From: Portunus trituberculatus
Taxonomy: Eukaryota > Arthropoda > Malacostraca > Decapoda > Portunidae
Direction of reading: 5' to 3'
Assembly (NCBI RefSeq): GCF_017591435.1
Contig: NC_059258.1
Span: forward strand, 7,629,176-7,693,175
Length of the DNA: 64,000 bases
The notes under the pieces were generated by a model that did not search any database, was not told where the DNA came from, and saw only the letters and a list, made by a program, of their open reading frames with translations. Below, piece after piece: positions 23,394-35,568 of this stretch (the first letter of the stretch is position 1; each line of letters starts with the position of its first letter). Made by a program: the position numbers and the translations under genes.

Positions 23394-23595
23394 CACTCAG
23401 TGTAGTGCAGTGCGTGAATAGTGCTAGTGAAGTGAAAAGAACAGTGCTCCATTTACATGCTGACCATCTTGTATATTTTCTATTTTTAAGTCTTGTAAAT
23501 ATTGTAGAGAAATAGATTGTAGTACCCTTAGAATAGGTAGCACACGACAGTGCGCCTTTGGGTACATGTTCTTCTGTATAAATTATGTTTAAATA

Positions 23596-23601
23596 AAAAA
23601 A

Positions 23602-23696
<95 letters not shown>
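23596..23696. repeat. LINE poly(A) followed by (GA)n
   Basis: Sixteen A then about 42 GA units. The GA tract on this side matches the 1.06-kb GA tract before the LINE. Confidence 0.95.
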
Positions 23697-23699
<3 letters not shown>

Positions 23700-23764
23700 G
23701 CTCATCATAACAGAAAATGTAATTTACACTTTTCCAATAGTTATTATAGTCTACTGAAAATTTC

Positions 23765-23766
<2 letters not shown>

Positions 23767-23834
<68 letters not shown>
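23767..23834. repeat. (GT)n microsatellite
   Basis: About 34 GT units. The sequence on either side is unremarkable. Confidence 0.97.
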
Positions 23835-23837
<3 letters not shown>

Positions 23838-23884
23838 GGTGCGTGTGTGTGCCGATACATATATATAAAAAAAATAAATAAATA

Positions 23885-24300
23885 AATCCGATTCTGATTG
23901 CAGTATACCAGGAACAAATGTTTGGTAAAAATTCCCTATAATATTTAATTTTTACTAGTACAAACATACCACCACGTGTAACCAGGAAACAAAACATGCA
24001 TATTAGATTTTATCTCATACAAGCCATTCAAGTCATAATAAACCTATACATTCCATCCACATGACTGAGTTTTCAAGTTTCGTTATTACTCCGTTAATGT
24101 TCAATGAAGTGACCCTTAAGTGATTTATTGATGTTTTAAAAAGAATGAAAGCTTCAACTATCAATAACCACTTCATTTCTGTCTAGCTTTCTCTTTCATC
24201 AAGTCGTATCGTGTACCCCTGCTCCTCCGGTCGTTCCTTTTCCGTAGCTTCACCAGAAGTCAGTCGCTTCTACTCGTTTCTTATAGCTGGATGAACGTCC
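23885..24300. other. Spacer, no feature seen
   Basis: About 415 bp with no ORF, repeat or RNA-like feature that I can recognise. Confidence 0.45.
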
Positions 24301-24326
24301 TTCTTAACATGAATCTTGTCGAAGGC

Positions 24327-24806
24327 TCACCTCCCTACCTTAATCAAGCATCGCTGCTGATCACACTCACCAGGATTGGGCGGGCGGTTCCAGTTACTGC
24401 CAGGCTCGTAGGGCCGCAGCCAGCGATAAGAGCGAATCTGGGTGCCATCCTCCAACACATCCCAAACCTTTCCAAGCTTTGCAGCACCGTCAAGGGACAA
24501 CTGTTTATTAAGGACACCCTGCACAATTAAGTTAGACTCTCTTTCTTTTCTATCAATCCTTTCTAAAAAGAGGTGCAGCTCCATTATTTAATCAGCTGCT
24601 AACTCACTTTCTTTTCCATCTCTCAATTTCCTATCAACACTACATTCAGACGATGCAATTACTTTTCTCAGCTCAGCTAACTCGGTTACAATCGCTAACA
24701 GCCTTTCTTCCAAATGACCAGTTATACTATCCTCCCTCACCGGAGAAAATAGTATGGTGTTACTGAATTCCTCTTTCATGAACCTCTTGATCTGTGTCCT
24801 TGGCAT
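24327..24806 (-). pseudogene. LINE ORF1-like protein remnant
   Basis: Two minus frames adjoin with one stop between. 24806-24588 (GHLEERLLAIVTELAELRKV) looks like a coiled coil, and 24584-24327 begins MELHLFLERIDRKERESNLI. A helical segment followed by 'RKERESNLIV.GV' resembles the start of the RNA-binding part of LINE ORF1 proteins. The rest (WDVLEDGTQIRSYRWLRPYE) is not typical. The function is inferred only. Confidence 0.35.
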
Positions 24807-24849
24807 TTTAAGTAGCTCTGTAAGTGTTCTGCCTACTATGGTGCTTCAC

Positions 24850-25390
24850 ACTATGAGGTATGAACGGTCTAGCGTAGCCTTTGCCAAACTGATGACGGGT
24901 GAAGCAGAGAGGGACATCCTACCTCAACGAAAGCTCGACACACAACCACTTTATATTTCTTCATGGAATCATGCTAAGTCTGTTCTTCAACTCACCAAAT
25001 ACTCCTTCTAAATATAAAGTCTGAAAATCTTTCAAACTCCAACCCCCGTCGAGACTTTACTTCATCTTTATTTCATCCTGATGGCACATATGCCATCTCT
25101 TCTGTCTCCAAAGCTAAATTCTACTCTCAAACTTTTGTTTAAAAACTCCACCTTTGATAATTCTGGGCTTGCCCCTCCCTCTCCTCCTTCATCTGACTAT
25201 TTCATGTCTGCATTTCAAATTCTTCGGAAAAGCTTCGGAAAGCTTATGGACCTAATAGGGTCCCTCCTATTGTTCTCAAAAAATGCGCTTCCGTGCTTGC
25301 ATCTTGCCTGGCCAAACTCTTTCAACTATGCCTATCGAATTCTACCTTTTCTTCTTGTTAGTGATCGTCCTGACGTTCCTTGTGATATTC
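24850..25390 (+). mobile_element. Jockey-like LINE remnant B
   Basis: Plus-strand pieces SWNHAKSVLQLTKYSF, FHPDGTYAISSVSKAKFYSQ, then AYGPNRVPPIVL and ASCLAKLFQLCLS match the central part of the family seen at 29840-30260. The ends of the fragment are not sharp, and several frameshifts break it. Confidence 0.75.
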
Positions 25391-25700
25391 TAGGGTAGCT
25401 AAGGTGTGATGGAAGGCGCGAAAAGATCCACCTGAGGGATGCCCCAGCGAGCCCCTAGAGAGCGGAGTATTTTTGGGCAGAGCTGTCATTCTGCGGACAT
25501 GTGTTGGACAAGGCGTCATGCCAAAGATTCTCCTCGCCGGAGACATAGGGTGCTGACAATTGAAAAGAACGGGTGGAGGTCTCGAAAAATCCTTTCCAAG
25601 AGGGACAACAGAGCTTCCAACTTGGAAGACCCTTAGTGGTTGAGACAGTGAACCGCAGACGTGTCCATTCCGCACAGGTCATGGTGTAGTGGCCTGGATC
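25391..25700 (-). pseudogene. DIRS-like retroelement RNase H C-terminal fragment
   Basis: The minus strand reads YVSGEENLWHDALSNTCPQN, then in a shifted frame LRSLGARWGIPQVDLFA. The pair 'v.GeeN.waDaLS' and 'RWG.P.vDLFA' marks the segment just after RNase H in DIRS-type tyrosine-recombinase retroelements and relatives. The Asp of the usual ADALS motif is kept, although H replaces A before it. No recombinase is visible nearby. Confidence 0.45.
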
Positions 25701-26155
25701 ACTACACAGAATGGTAATGGTAGCGAGCGGTCTAAGGCAAGGAGGCCTGCGGTGTTGTGATATATAAAGGTGGTGAATTAACCAGAGAAAGCAAATGACT
25801 ATGCTTTTTAAAATTTCTCTTTCAAATTTTAACATGGTTTTAACAATACAATATTAAATAACTTTTGCTGAGAATTTTTTTTTTCTTTTTTCTTTTTTAA
25901 TATTGTAGTTAGTGCATAAAATGAGTGACTAAAAATAGGTGACTTTGGGCAATGAAGCAACACAATCATAGTGAATATTTTATTTGTTAAATTTTCTATG
26001 AGAAATACTTTTATTCCTTCCAATTTCTTTTTCTCCATTTAGTATGATGTGTATATACAACATACCATCAAGAAGTGTGCTTTTTTACTGCAAAACCTGC
26101 CATAACAAAAAAAATTTACATTGCTGACATAAGAAATGAATATCCTAAATAAGAT
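25701..26155. other. AT-rich spacer, no feature seen
   Basis: About 450 bp, rich in A and T, with T-runs. No supported gene or repeat. Confidence 0.45.
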
Positions 26156-26443
26156 TTAAAAAAGACTGTCCAAATGAAGTGATTCCTTTTCCATTACCTT
26201 ATTTTGTATGGAAATCATACCAACAGTGAATATGGAGAGCAACTTTGCACTTTTGACACCTGATTTGGGTTCGCTCATGACACTCAGCATATCTGCTTTG
26301 CTTGTATGTCCATCATGGTCTTTTCGTATCATTTTGTGTACTCTCGCTTCTACACTCTCACTGCTTAGACATCTTTTTCTTGTTTCTTTGTAGGTACCTA
26401 AATATCCTTGTACAATAGAGCGACAGGAGTCACAGTATGTCAT
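26156..26443 (-). other. Unidentified 95-codon frame downstream of piggyBac
   Basis: The minus frame includes TYCDSCRSIVQGYLGTYKET. It is collinear and downstream of the piggyBac-like transposase and could be its diverged or replaced 3' part. It lacks the Cys-rich RCRYC-type ending expected of piggyBac. No family is recognised. Confidence 0.2.
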
Positions 26444-26567
26444 TTTAGTACCTCCTCTAACCTGATGTACCTTTCAATCATTGTGACAAGCTGCATCCAG
26501 CCCAAAAGCAGACAGACAGAACTACCCTTTTTTCCTTCTAAAAGCAATCCTTTAACAGTGAAGATCA

Positions 26568-27660
26568 TCAAATCTGTCTACTCCTCCCATGAAACTGTTG
26601 TTGTTGTGGGCATGCTACACTGATTTTTGCTCGTTTTTTGTTTACAACTCTAATCCTATCCACTTTTGAAACAGGATCAGTACCATGAAAAGTTGAGGCT
26701 AAGGTAACAATACTGTTATCATTCCACTCAATAACTACTATGTTGCCTGAGGTTCTCATTGTCATTGATCCTCTTGTCATTTTCTTCATTACTTTTGAGC
26801 CATGAAGAGGTTATTTCTCAGTGCGATTTTCTCTGATAGTTCCAGTTCCTGCATGCCCCTTTTGCAACAGAATGTCAAGAAGAGGTAAACCCGTGAAATA
26901 ATTGTCAAAATACAAACAATAATGTTCATTTTCATTTGGCAATTCTTCAAGAAGGTTGAGCACAACAGCAGCACCTAGTCCAAGACTATCTTGTTTGGGC
27001 AGTGGGTTTGCTTTTGAGCACTGGTAAGGAGTGAAGTGGATCAGATAACCTGTTGGAGTGCATGCTGACAAGAGTTTATATCCAAACCGTATTGGTATGC
27101 TATATATGTGTTGTTTACTGTCATGGTTTCCATAATAAGGAAACATAATTTCGTCAATAGAGATATGTACACTTTAATTTCTTCACAAGTCACATTTAGT
27201 ACATGATCTTTTTTTTTTTTTTTTTTTGCAAAGCATACTTGTTGGATATGTCTCCATTATAAAGAGACTAAAAACAATCCATAGATGTAGGCCCATCAGA
27301 TCCTCCATTGCAGTCTAAGAATACAGACATATATTTATGTCTTACACATAATAATCAAAATTTGTATTAGACCTCCAGTTTCTCTTTTTGCCTTTCACTT
27401 TTTTTACACTTATCCTTCTTTTCTGAATAACTAACATTCACTTCATTAGGTTCTCTGTTTCTTTTCTTCACAAGAACAACATCACATTCAGTCAGAAGCT
27501 GAGCAGAAGTAAGATGATTTAGATTTCCTTCATTTTCATCAAAATCTTTATCAATCTCTTGACCATCTGTTGGAGGAATCTTGATAATCTTGTATTTCTT
27601 CACTCCTGACATCATCTTCCTCATCATCATAGTCTGAAGGAGCCTCAAATATTGCAGCAA
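26568..27660 (-). pseudogene. piggyBac-like (PGBD-type) transposase, degraded
   Basis: Minus strand in order: an acidic and basic N-terminal segment (27660-27367), a gap with no frame, then ISIDEIMFPYYGNHDSKQHI, PIRFGYKLLSACTPTGYLIH, YCLYFDNYFTGLPLLDILLQ and GTGTIRENRT. A second frame gives MKKMTRGSM, IEWNDNSIVTLAST and finally FMGGVDRFD near 26580. All four acidic positions of the piggyBac catalytic set (SIDE, FDNY, WNDN, GVDRFD) are still present. Frameshifts near 26810 and 26640 and the missing N-terminal half of the domain show decay. TTAA-flanked MITEs at the left of the window belong to the same superfamily. Confidence 0.8.
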
Positions 27661-28050
27661 TCTCCTGAAGAGTCAAATTGTAACGAGAAAACAATAGTCT
27701 GCACTTACTTAAATAAATAAAGTGAATAGTGAGTGTATGCCCAATGTCACCTACAGGTGATAATCATAAGTTTCAGTGAAATTAATCCATATTACTAAAC
27801 AGATCTCATTGTTAGGCTTACACTATTTTTTTTGTGTAGGCACAACTGAAGAAAGGGGAAAATTCAGGACACTACCTGCTCTCTAAACAGCTGTGAAAGT
27901 AAAATAAACAAAGTTTTCCCTCATCAGCTGTGAAATACAGGAAATGAAAGTGCTAAGCTTCAAAGAGAACGAGTTTTCATGAAAAACAAAAGTAAAGTGA
28001 CAGATATATAACCATTAGGAAATGTCACCTACAGGTAATGTTTGGCGTTC
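27661..28050. other. Spacer upstream of the piggyBac-like gene
   Basis: About 390 bp without ORF. Neither an inverted terminal repeat starting CCC nor a TTAA-bounded end could be matched to the other side of the transposase. Confidence 0.4.
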
Positions 28051-28077
28051 TAACCTATCCTAACCTAACCTAACCTT
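28051..28077. repeat. Short (CCTAA)n run, arthropod telomere-type motif
   Basis: About four CCTAA units with one CCTAT, matching the TTAGG telomere motif of arthropods. It is too short to be a telomere. GGTTAGG runs also occur near 868-895 and 5200-5220. Confidence 0.6.
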
Positions 28078-28170
28078 TAATTAAAGGGCCAACTTCAGGG
28101 GCAGAAGCACAGACACAACCATTTGCTGGTGTTATCACACATATTAACTAAACAAAATACATTTCACTAA

Positions 28171-28497
28171 GAGGCGGTGGCGTAGTGGATAAGGTAGTGC
28201 GCGTGGGATTGGGCAGACATCCATGTGTAGGTTCGAATCCCACCACATACCACTTTGAAGCTATGCCATTCGTCGAGTGGTTTAAAGTTACTTACATGTC
28301 ACCATGGTACCCAGGTTCTAGGACTCTAGGTGGTTACACCAAAGATACGCTTGGGTGGTGATATGGGCCCTAACATGGGTACCACTATAAATAAAATTGC
28401 CTGCGCTACTGAAGGGCGGAAGCTGAACAACGCTCCCCACATATACTCTACAAATATGCCTACAGGCGTTATAGTCCGTAACATAAAAAAAAAACAT

Positions 28498-28500
<3 letters not shown>
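28171..28500 (+). mobile_element. tRNA-derived SINE, family 1
   Basis: The head GGTGGCGTAGTGGATAAGG fits an A box, and GGTTCGAATCCCACC at 28230-28244 fits a B box of RNA polymerase III. The tRNA-like part is followed by a ~230-bp body shared with 6225-6545 and an A-tail that passes into AC repeats. The cloverleaf is not that of a working tRNA and a long body follows, hence SINE. Confidence 0.85.

Positions 28501-28528
<28 letters not shown>
28500..28528. repeat. (AC)n tail of SINE family 1
   Basis: About 14 AC units directly after the A-tail of the SINE. Confidence 0.9.
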
Positions 28529-28531
<3 letters not shown>

Positions 28532-28739
28532 GGAGGAGGTAGTAAACACCTACCGAAATGATAACTTACTACCAGCGAATTCTAATAGCACTAGTTCAGG
28601 AGGTGCTGTGAACCTTTCATTAAAGCTGGTTGTGATCTCGCTGAACATTTCCCTTTGTGTTTCACAACTCAAGCGGGCAGTCACAGCTTGCCCTCTAATA
28701 ACAACTCTCTTTCACACAAAACTACATACACTTACCACA

Positions 28740-31620
28740 CATACACCCTTCGCTTCAAAAACAAAAATGGGTACTCCAAACCATGCCTCGGAGTTCCCTT
28801 CTGGGGAGGGGACCAAAAATGTCCGCAGGTCGGACGCCTCTCTCAGTGACTACCACAAATGCCTTGACACCTTCCTCAACTTTTTCTACATTAACTAATA
28901 CAACATTTACGGCATTAAATCTAAATTTTCAATCTGTGGAACACCACCTCTCCTTTACTAAACCTCATCTTTTCCTCACCGAAACACAGCTGTCTGAGGC
29001 AACTGACAGTAGCCCTTCTCTGTTCCCTCCTACTTTCTCCATTCTCATTTTCGTTCCAAAGCTGGATGTTGCGTCTATGTACGCAACGACTTAACTTGCT
29101 CTCGTGCCCACGCTCTTCCGAATTTTCCACCATCTGGCTACGACTTAACAGTCACTCTCAAACTAAATTCATCTGTGCTGTTTATCTCTCCCTAACTCTC
29201 TGACTATAGTAAATTCTTCGACTACTTAACTTCCAAAGTGGAGCACATTCTGTCCCTCTACCCTTTCTGAGATTTCCATTCTTGGAGATTTCAATGTTCA
29301 CCACCAGCTTTGGCTTTCCTCTCCTTCACTGACCACCCTGGTGAACTAGCCTTCAACTTTGCTATCCTCCATGACCTAGAGCAACTGGTGCAACACCCTA
29401 CTGTATTCCTGACCGTCTTGGAGACACGCCCAACATTCTTGATCTCTTCCTCACCTCTAACCCTTCTGCTTATGCTGTCACCCTTTCATCTCCGTTGGGC
29501 TCCTCCGATCACAATCTCATTTCTGTATCTTGTCCTATTTTTCCAATCCTCCGCAGGATCCCCAAAGCGAAGGTGCCTCTGGCGTTTTGCGTCTGCCAGG
29601 AGGTATCATGCTGATTTTCCCTGGAATGATTATTGCTTCCGTGTCAGAGACCCATCTCTTTGTGCTGAACGCATAACAGAGGTGTTAGTATCTGGCATGG
29701 AGGCGTACATTCCTCATTCTTTTTCTCAACCTAAACCTTCTAAACCTTGGTTTAACTCAGCCTGTTCTCGTGCTATACATGATAGAGAGGTTGCCCACAA
29801 AAGGTACTTGAGCCTTCCATCTCCTGAATCTCATGCACTTTATATCTCTGCCTGGAATCATGCCAAGTCTGTTCTTCAACTTGCCAAACACTCTTTCATA
29901 AATAGGAAATGTCAAAATCTTTCAAACTCAAACTCTCCTCGTGACTTCTGGCATCTAGCCAAAACATCTCAAATAACTTCACTTCTTCATCTTTCCTCCT
30001 TTATTTCATCCTGATGGCACCACTGCCATCTCTTCTGTCTCTAAAGCTGAACTCTTCTCTCAAACCTTTGCTCACAACTCCACCTTGGATGATTCTGGGC
30101 TTGTCCTCCCTCTCCTCCCTCTGACTATTTCATGTCTACAATCAAAATTCTTCGTAATGATGTTTTCCACGCTTCGGAAGGCTTATGGACCTGATGGGGT
30201 CCCTCCTATTGTTCTCAAAACTGTGCTTCCGTGCTTCCCTTTTCGACTTCTATATATATTCAGCCTGTTCCTAAAAAGGGTGACCGTTCTACCCCTATAT
30301 ATTATCTCTTGCTTGTCTAAAGTTTTTGAATATATATATATATATATTATAAATATATATATATATATATCTTCTGTTTTTTTTTTTTCGCTCTTGGTTG
30401 GCCCTCTCCCTACTGAAAAAAATCATCCTCTTTAGAGATTTCGGTGAAACATTTGTTGTCGCATTAGACATATCAAAAGCTTTTGATAGAGTCTAGCATA
30501 AAGCCTTTATTTCAAAACTGCTCTCCTACGGTTTCTATCCTTCTCTCTGCAACTTTTTCTCAAGTTTCCTTTCCGACCGTTATATTGCTGCTGTGGTAGA
30601 CGGCCACTGTTCTTCTAACTCTCTTTCTATTATTCATTAATGACCTTGTTAACCAAACTACTTGACCTATAAACTCCTACGTTGATGAAAACCCCCTACA
30701 TCTCTCCATGTCCTTTCTGAGACGACCAGCCCTCAAGGAAGTCAACAGATCACGCAGGGACGCCACGGAACGCCTGACTTTTGATCTTTCTAAGATTTCC
30801 GATTGGGGCAGAGAAAATCTAGTAGTTTTCAATGCCTCAAAACTCAATTCCTCCATCTATCAACTCGACACAACCTTCCAGACAACTATCCTCTTCTTCA
30901 ATGACACTCAACTGTCTCCCTCTTCCACAATGAATATCCTCGGTCTGTCCTTTATTCATAATCTTAACTGCAAACTTCACATCTCATCTCGTGCTAAAAC
31001 AGTTTCTATGAAGTTAGGCGTTCTGATGCGTCTCCACCAGTTTTTCTCGCCTCTCCAACTGCTAACTCTGTAGAAGGGCCTTATCCGTCCCTGTATTCAG
31101 TACTTTTCGCATGTTTGGGGCGGTTCCAGTCACACAGTTTTACTAGATGATGTGGAATCAAAAGATTTTCGTTTTATCAACTCCCCTCCTTTGACTGACT
31201 ATCTTCAGTCTCTTTCTTACTGCCGAAATGTTGCATCTCTTTGTATCTTTTATCCGTTTTCATGCTAACGTTCTACTGATCTTGTTTACTGCATGCCTCC
31301 TCTCCTTTTGCGGCTTCGCTGCACAAGGCTTTCTTCCTCTCTTCCCTATTCTGTCCAACTCTAACGCAAGAGTTAACCAGTTATACTCTCAATCATTTAT
31401 ACCTTTCAGAGGAAAACTCCGAAACTCCCTCCCTTCCTGCTTTTGTATATCCGACTTCTACGACTTTTTTTTTTTTTTTTATGCGGGAGGTATCGAGGCA
31501 TTTGCTTCCGAATTTTGGCTGACGCTATTTTTTCTTGTAGAAAAACAGCACTCCCTTTTTTATAATCTTTTTTTTTTTTTTGTCCTTGGTTGGCCCCCTT
31601 TTCCTACATAAAAAAAACAC
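28740..31620 (+). mobile_element. Jockey-like LINE C, near full length, heavily decayed
   Basis: The best copy of the local family. Endonuclease motifs come first: HHLSFTKPHLFLTETQLSEA near 28945, then ILGDFNVHH near 29285, and SSDH-type bases near 29505. A linker includes FNSACSRAIHDREVAHKRYL. RT pieces are AYGPDGVPPIVLK, FVVALDISKAF-type bases near 30460 (read through one shift), and AKTVSMKLGVLMRLHQFF. The C-terminal NARVNQLYSQSFIPFRG lies near 31360. The 3' end is 'ccttggttggcccc' with an A-tail. A second copy of the 3' tail plus AT runs is wedged in at about 30300-30430, inside RT. Frameshifts and stops are everywhere. Confidence 0.8.
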
Positions 31621-31621
31621 A

Positions 31622-31822
31622 CTTCCTTCACTCAAAATTTGAAAAATGGTGACTCCTAATCCAACCTTAGACTTCCCTTCTGGTGAGGGTCCCCAGGTCG
31701 CACTCCTCTTCAGGTATATAACGAAAATGTCTTGACACCTTCCTCAACTTTTCTACCTTAACTTCTGCATTTTCGCTGTCTTAGATCTAATTTTCAATCT
31801 CTAGGACACAACACCTCCTCCC
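31622..31822 (+). mobile_element. 5' part of a second Jockey-like LINE, in tandem
   Basis: The bases align with the 5' part of LINE C (28740-28950): 'atggtgactcctaatccaac', 'gacttcccttctggtgaggg' and 'cttgacaccttcctcaactt'. So a second copy starts right after the first one's tail. It is cut off at 31822 by another LINE. Confidence 0.75.
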
Positions 31823-33500
31823 CAGATGGGAACCGCCTTGTCGTGGTGGGGGGGCTTGCGTGCCCCTATGACCTGACGAGCTAGGCTAGAGGGGGCTTTG
31901 GCCCCTGCTCTGCTCTTCCGAGGGGAAGAGGGCTACCCATGCTAGTAAGGTTGCCAGTGAGAGACCAGACAAAATGGTTCCTACGTAGGCTGCCAGTGGA
32001 CCAGCGGAGCCACCCGCTGGAGGAGTCATCCTGTGTTGCATGGTTGGGTGTCCAGGCTGAGATGCTTTGGGAGGAGTGTCTTAGCTCTGTCATGGGCAAA
32101 CATTCGCATCATGTATGGCCTTTTTTTCAAAACGACTGGTCCGCATGAGGATGAGGTACCCCGTCCACGGTAGCCAGCGCTCTCTCCCATTGTCGTTCCA
32201 GTAGGTGGTTTCCCTTGCCCCTGGAGCTATTCTTTTGTGTTATGTGATGCTCATGGAGAAACACAAAAACTTATCAGGTTCTCGTGAGGTGGCTCCTTAT
32301 AAGTGGACGATTTACGTATTTCTTTTGCTGCTGCTAGAATGTCTCTGATTGAGTGCAAGCTCCAAGTGGCGATTCATAAGGTGTCCCGATGGGCCAACAT
32401 AAACGGTTTTCGTTTTTCCACCTCGAAGACAGTAGCCATGCATTTTTGTCGTAACCGTGGTGTCCATCTGAATCATGATTTATGCCTAACCAATAGACGC
32501 CTCTCATGTATAGAGGCGACTCGATATTTTGGCCTTGTGTTTGACAAGCGTCTCACCTTGATTCTCCATTTCCGTTCTCTTAAGGCATCTAATAGGAAGG
32601 CATTATCTCTTCGGGTTTTAAGTCACACATCTTGGGGCGCGGACAGGGACACTCTACTGCTTCTTCACCGTACACTTATCCTTCCCAAGCTGGAAATACA
32701 GTTGTGAGATTTACTCTGCCACGGAGGCACGGCTACGCGTGCTTGACTCCGTGCATCATGCTGGGATCCGCTTGGCTACGGGTGCATATCGGACATCTCC
32801 AATTCCTAGCCTCCTAGTGGATGATGGTTTCTGGCCGCTCGACCTCCGGCGCCAGTCTTCGCTGCTCCGATGTTGGTTTCGCATCCACCGTCTTCCTGAT
32901 TTTGTCACTCGACCTAGTCTCCCTAAACCTTTTGGTCTTCGAGTCGCCTCTCTCATGACGGATTTAGCTATCGCCCTCACTCCTGTCTACTCTTTCCGAC
33001 TCCCTCGAGTTGGTTATTGGCAGTTTCCCGTTTCCCCTTCTGCCATGGATGGCAAGAAGGATTTCCCGGCAGCTCTGTCCCACACATGGTTTTTAGAACA
33101 CTATTCGACCCATTCTGAAGCCATCCCTGTCTTTACTGATGGTTCCAAATCCGATGCAGGTGTTGGGTTTAGTGTGGTTTTTCCCTCCTTCTACCAAGCT
33201 AGTAGCCTTCCTTCAGTGACATCTGTCTTTACTACAAAGCTATCTGCCATAGTCCTTGCTTTACAGCTAATTTTTACCCTCCCAGTTTCGTCTTTTACAA
33301 TTTGTAATGATTCTTGCAGTACTCTTGCTGCTCTTTCCTCTATTATTTCCCCTAACCCGATTGGTTTTATCGGCTATGGAGTGGCTTTATCTGCTTAACA
33401 AAAGGGGATATCGTGTTGGGTTCTGCTGGGTACCTAGTCATGTTGATGTTCCCAGGAACGAGCACGCAGATCGCCTTGCTAAAGAGATGGCAAGTGGCGC
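31823..33500 (+). mobile_element. I/Jockey-type LINE with RNase H, internally deleted
   Basis: It begins GATGGGAACCGCCTTGTCGT, a G-rich 5' leader with hairpins (for example CTCTTCC/GGAAGAG at 31912-31930). After about 32290 the sequence jumps to the RT catalytic box: VDDLRISFAAARMSL, preceded by TAA where Tyr is expected. So the endonuclease and most of RT are deleted. Thumb motifs (ATRYFGLVFDKRLTLILHF) and RNase H follow: VFTDGSKSDAGVGFSVVF, ICNDSCSTLAAL and, after a frameshift near 33370, CWVPSHVDVPRNEHADRLAK. In the second RNase H motif the expected Glu is Lys (TTKLSAIVLAL). The gap truncates the end. Confidence 0.8.
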
Positions 33501-34000
33501 NNNNNNNNNNNNNNNNNNNNNNNNNNNNNNNNNNNNNNNNNNNNNNNNNNNNNNNNNNNNNNNNNNNNNNNNNNNNNNNNNNNNNNNNNNNNNNNNNNNN
33601 NNNNNNNNNNNNNNNNNNNNNNNNNNNNNNNNNNNNNNNNNNNNNNNNNNNNNNNNNNNNNNNNNNNNNNNNNNNNNNNNNNNNNNNNNNNNNNNNNNNN
33701 NNNNNNNNNNNNNNNNNNNNNNNNNNNNNNNNNNNNNNNNNNNNNNNNNNNNNNNNNNNNNNNNNNNNNNNNNNNNNNNNNNNNNNNNNNNNNNNNNNNN
33801 NNNNNNNNNNNNNNNNNNNNNNNNNNNNNNNNNNNNNNNNNNNNNNNNNNNNNNNNNNNNNNNNNNNNNNNNNNNNNNNNNNNNNNNNNNNNNNNNNNNN
33901 NNNNNNNNNNNNNNNNNNNNNNNNNNNNNNNNNNNNNNNNNNNNNNNNNNNNNNNNNNNNNNNNNNNNNNNNNNNNNNNNNNNNNNNNNNNNNNNNNNNN
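33501..34000. other. Assembly gap (500 N)
   Basis: Exactly 500 N. It follows the RNase H end of a LINE and precedes an AT/GT tract, a likely place for assembly collapse. Confidence 1.
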
Positions 34001-34522
<522 letters not shown>

Positions 34523-34597
<75 letters not shown>

Positions 34598-34687
34598 TAT
34601 CCTGAACGATATAATAGACTATCTGTAGACAGAGGTAGAGGAGACTTAATAATTAAAGAACACTGATAAAGGTTAGGCTTCAAGTGA

Positions 34688-34734
<47 letters not shown>
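34523..34734. repeat. (AT)n and (CT)n microsatellites
   Basis: AT at 34527-34592 after an A-run, and CT at 34693-34734, with about 100 bp of ordinary sequence between. Confidence 0.93.
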
Positions 34735-34739
<5 letters not shown>

Positions 34740-35389
34740 AGTGCAGCGTATTTTTTTTTTTTGGAAGAAATAATTTATTTTTCTCTTGATAGCCATAGCT
34801 CAAGCCTCCTTATCAAAAGTGCTTACTGAACGATACTGGAGAGATAGATAACACACAATTTTGGCATACTTACAGGGATTCATCTGCAAAGGACTGGAGT
34901 CGATGCCGTGTATGTCTACTCAGTACGAATGACACTGTGCCTGTCTGACGAGTGTTTGTGTAGAGCGTGATTGTATGTTGATGGTCTTTAACTATTCCAC
35001 TTTCCGCTTATATATCATTTCAGAAATCTCATATCATCGAACTTAAAAAACATTTTTTCTGCAATATAGGATAGTTTTATTTTAGTAGTTATTGCTAAGT
35101 TATTACGAATTGTTGGATAAAACTAAAAGGAATATAAATAATGCACACCCTATTTTTTCACTTTAACTCATCATGTTTCCGTTAATTATCTATTTGCAAG
35201 AGTTATAATGTGATGTTTAGATTCAGTAAGCATTCCTGAATATAACGGTGAGCTAAAATGTACTAAATAAAGTATGGAATTATATATGACCCAAAATATG
35301 AAAGAGTAGACAAAGTAGAAAATTTTGCCCACCTACGTGACAGACCGTTGCGCGTAACCCTCTGAGACATGTTAAGTGCCCATTGTCTA

Positions 35390-35390
<1 letters not shown>
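34735..35390. other. AT-rich spacer, no feature seen
   Basis: About 655 bp of low-complexity AT-rich sequence. No coding or RNA feature is supported. Confidence 0.45.
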
Positions 35391-35487
<97 letters not shown>

Positions 35488-35500
35488 CATATCATATCAT

Positions 35501-35565
<65 letters not shown>
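35391..35565. repeat. (AT)n with a (ATATC)n centre
   Basis: Two AT tracts are separated by four 'atatc' pentamers near 35482-35506. Confidence 0.95.

Positions 35566-35568
<3 letters not shown>

Noticed and set aside
23329..23997. A 222-codon minus-strand frame with Ser-Leu and Thr-His runs
   Set aside because: It is made largely of (GA)n and (GT)n repeats and is antisense to the LINE 3' UTR.
28051..28077. Telomeric (TTAGG)n end or interstitial telomere
   Set aside because: Only about four units, in the middle of the scaffold and without a subtelomeric context; noted as a short repeat only.
27661..28170. Terminal inverted repeats for the piggyBac-like transposase
   Set aside because: No pair of CCC-starting ends next to TTAA could be matched on both sides of 26156-27660, so no element boundary is annotated.
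28171..28245. A tRNA gene, and the tRNA-like segment on the minus strand at 49676-49742
   Set aside because: The A and B boxes are present but the stems and anticodon arm do not make a working cloverleaf, and a long body with tail follows, repeated elsewhere. Called SINE instead.
31823..31980. HDV-like ribozyme at the 5' end of the RNase H LINE
   Set aside because: Some LINEs carry one, and the leader is G-rich and structured, but I could not form the P1 and P1.1 pairing of the HDV fold by hand. It is left as a test in the findings and not annotated.
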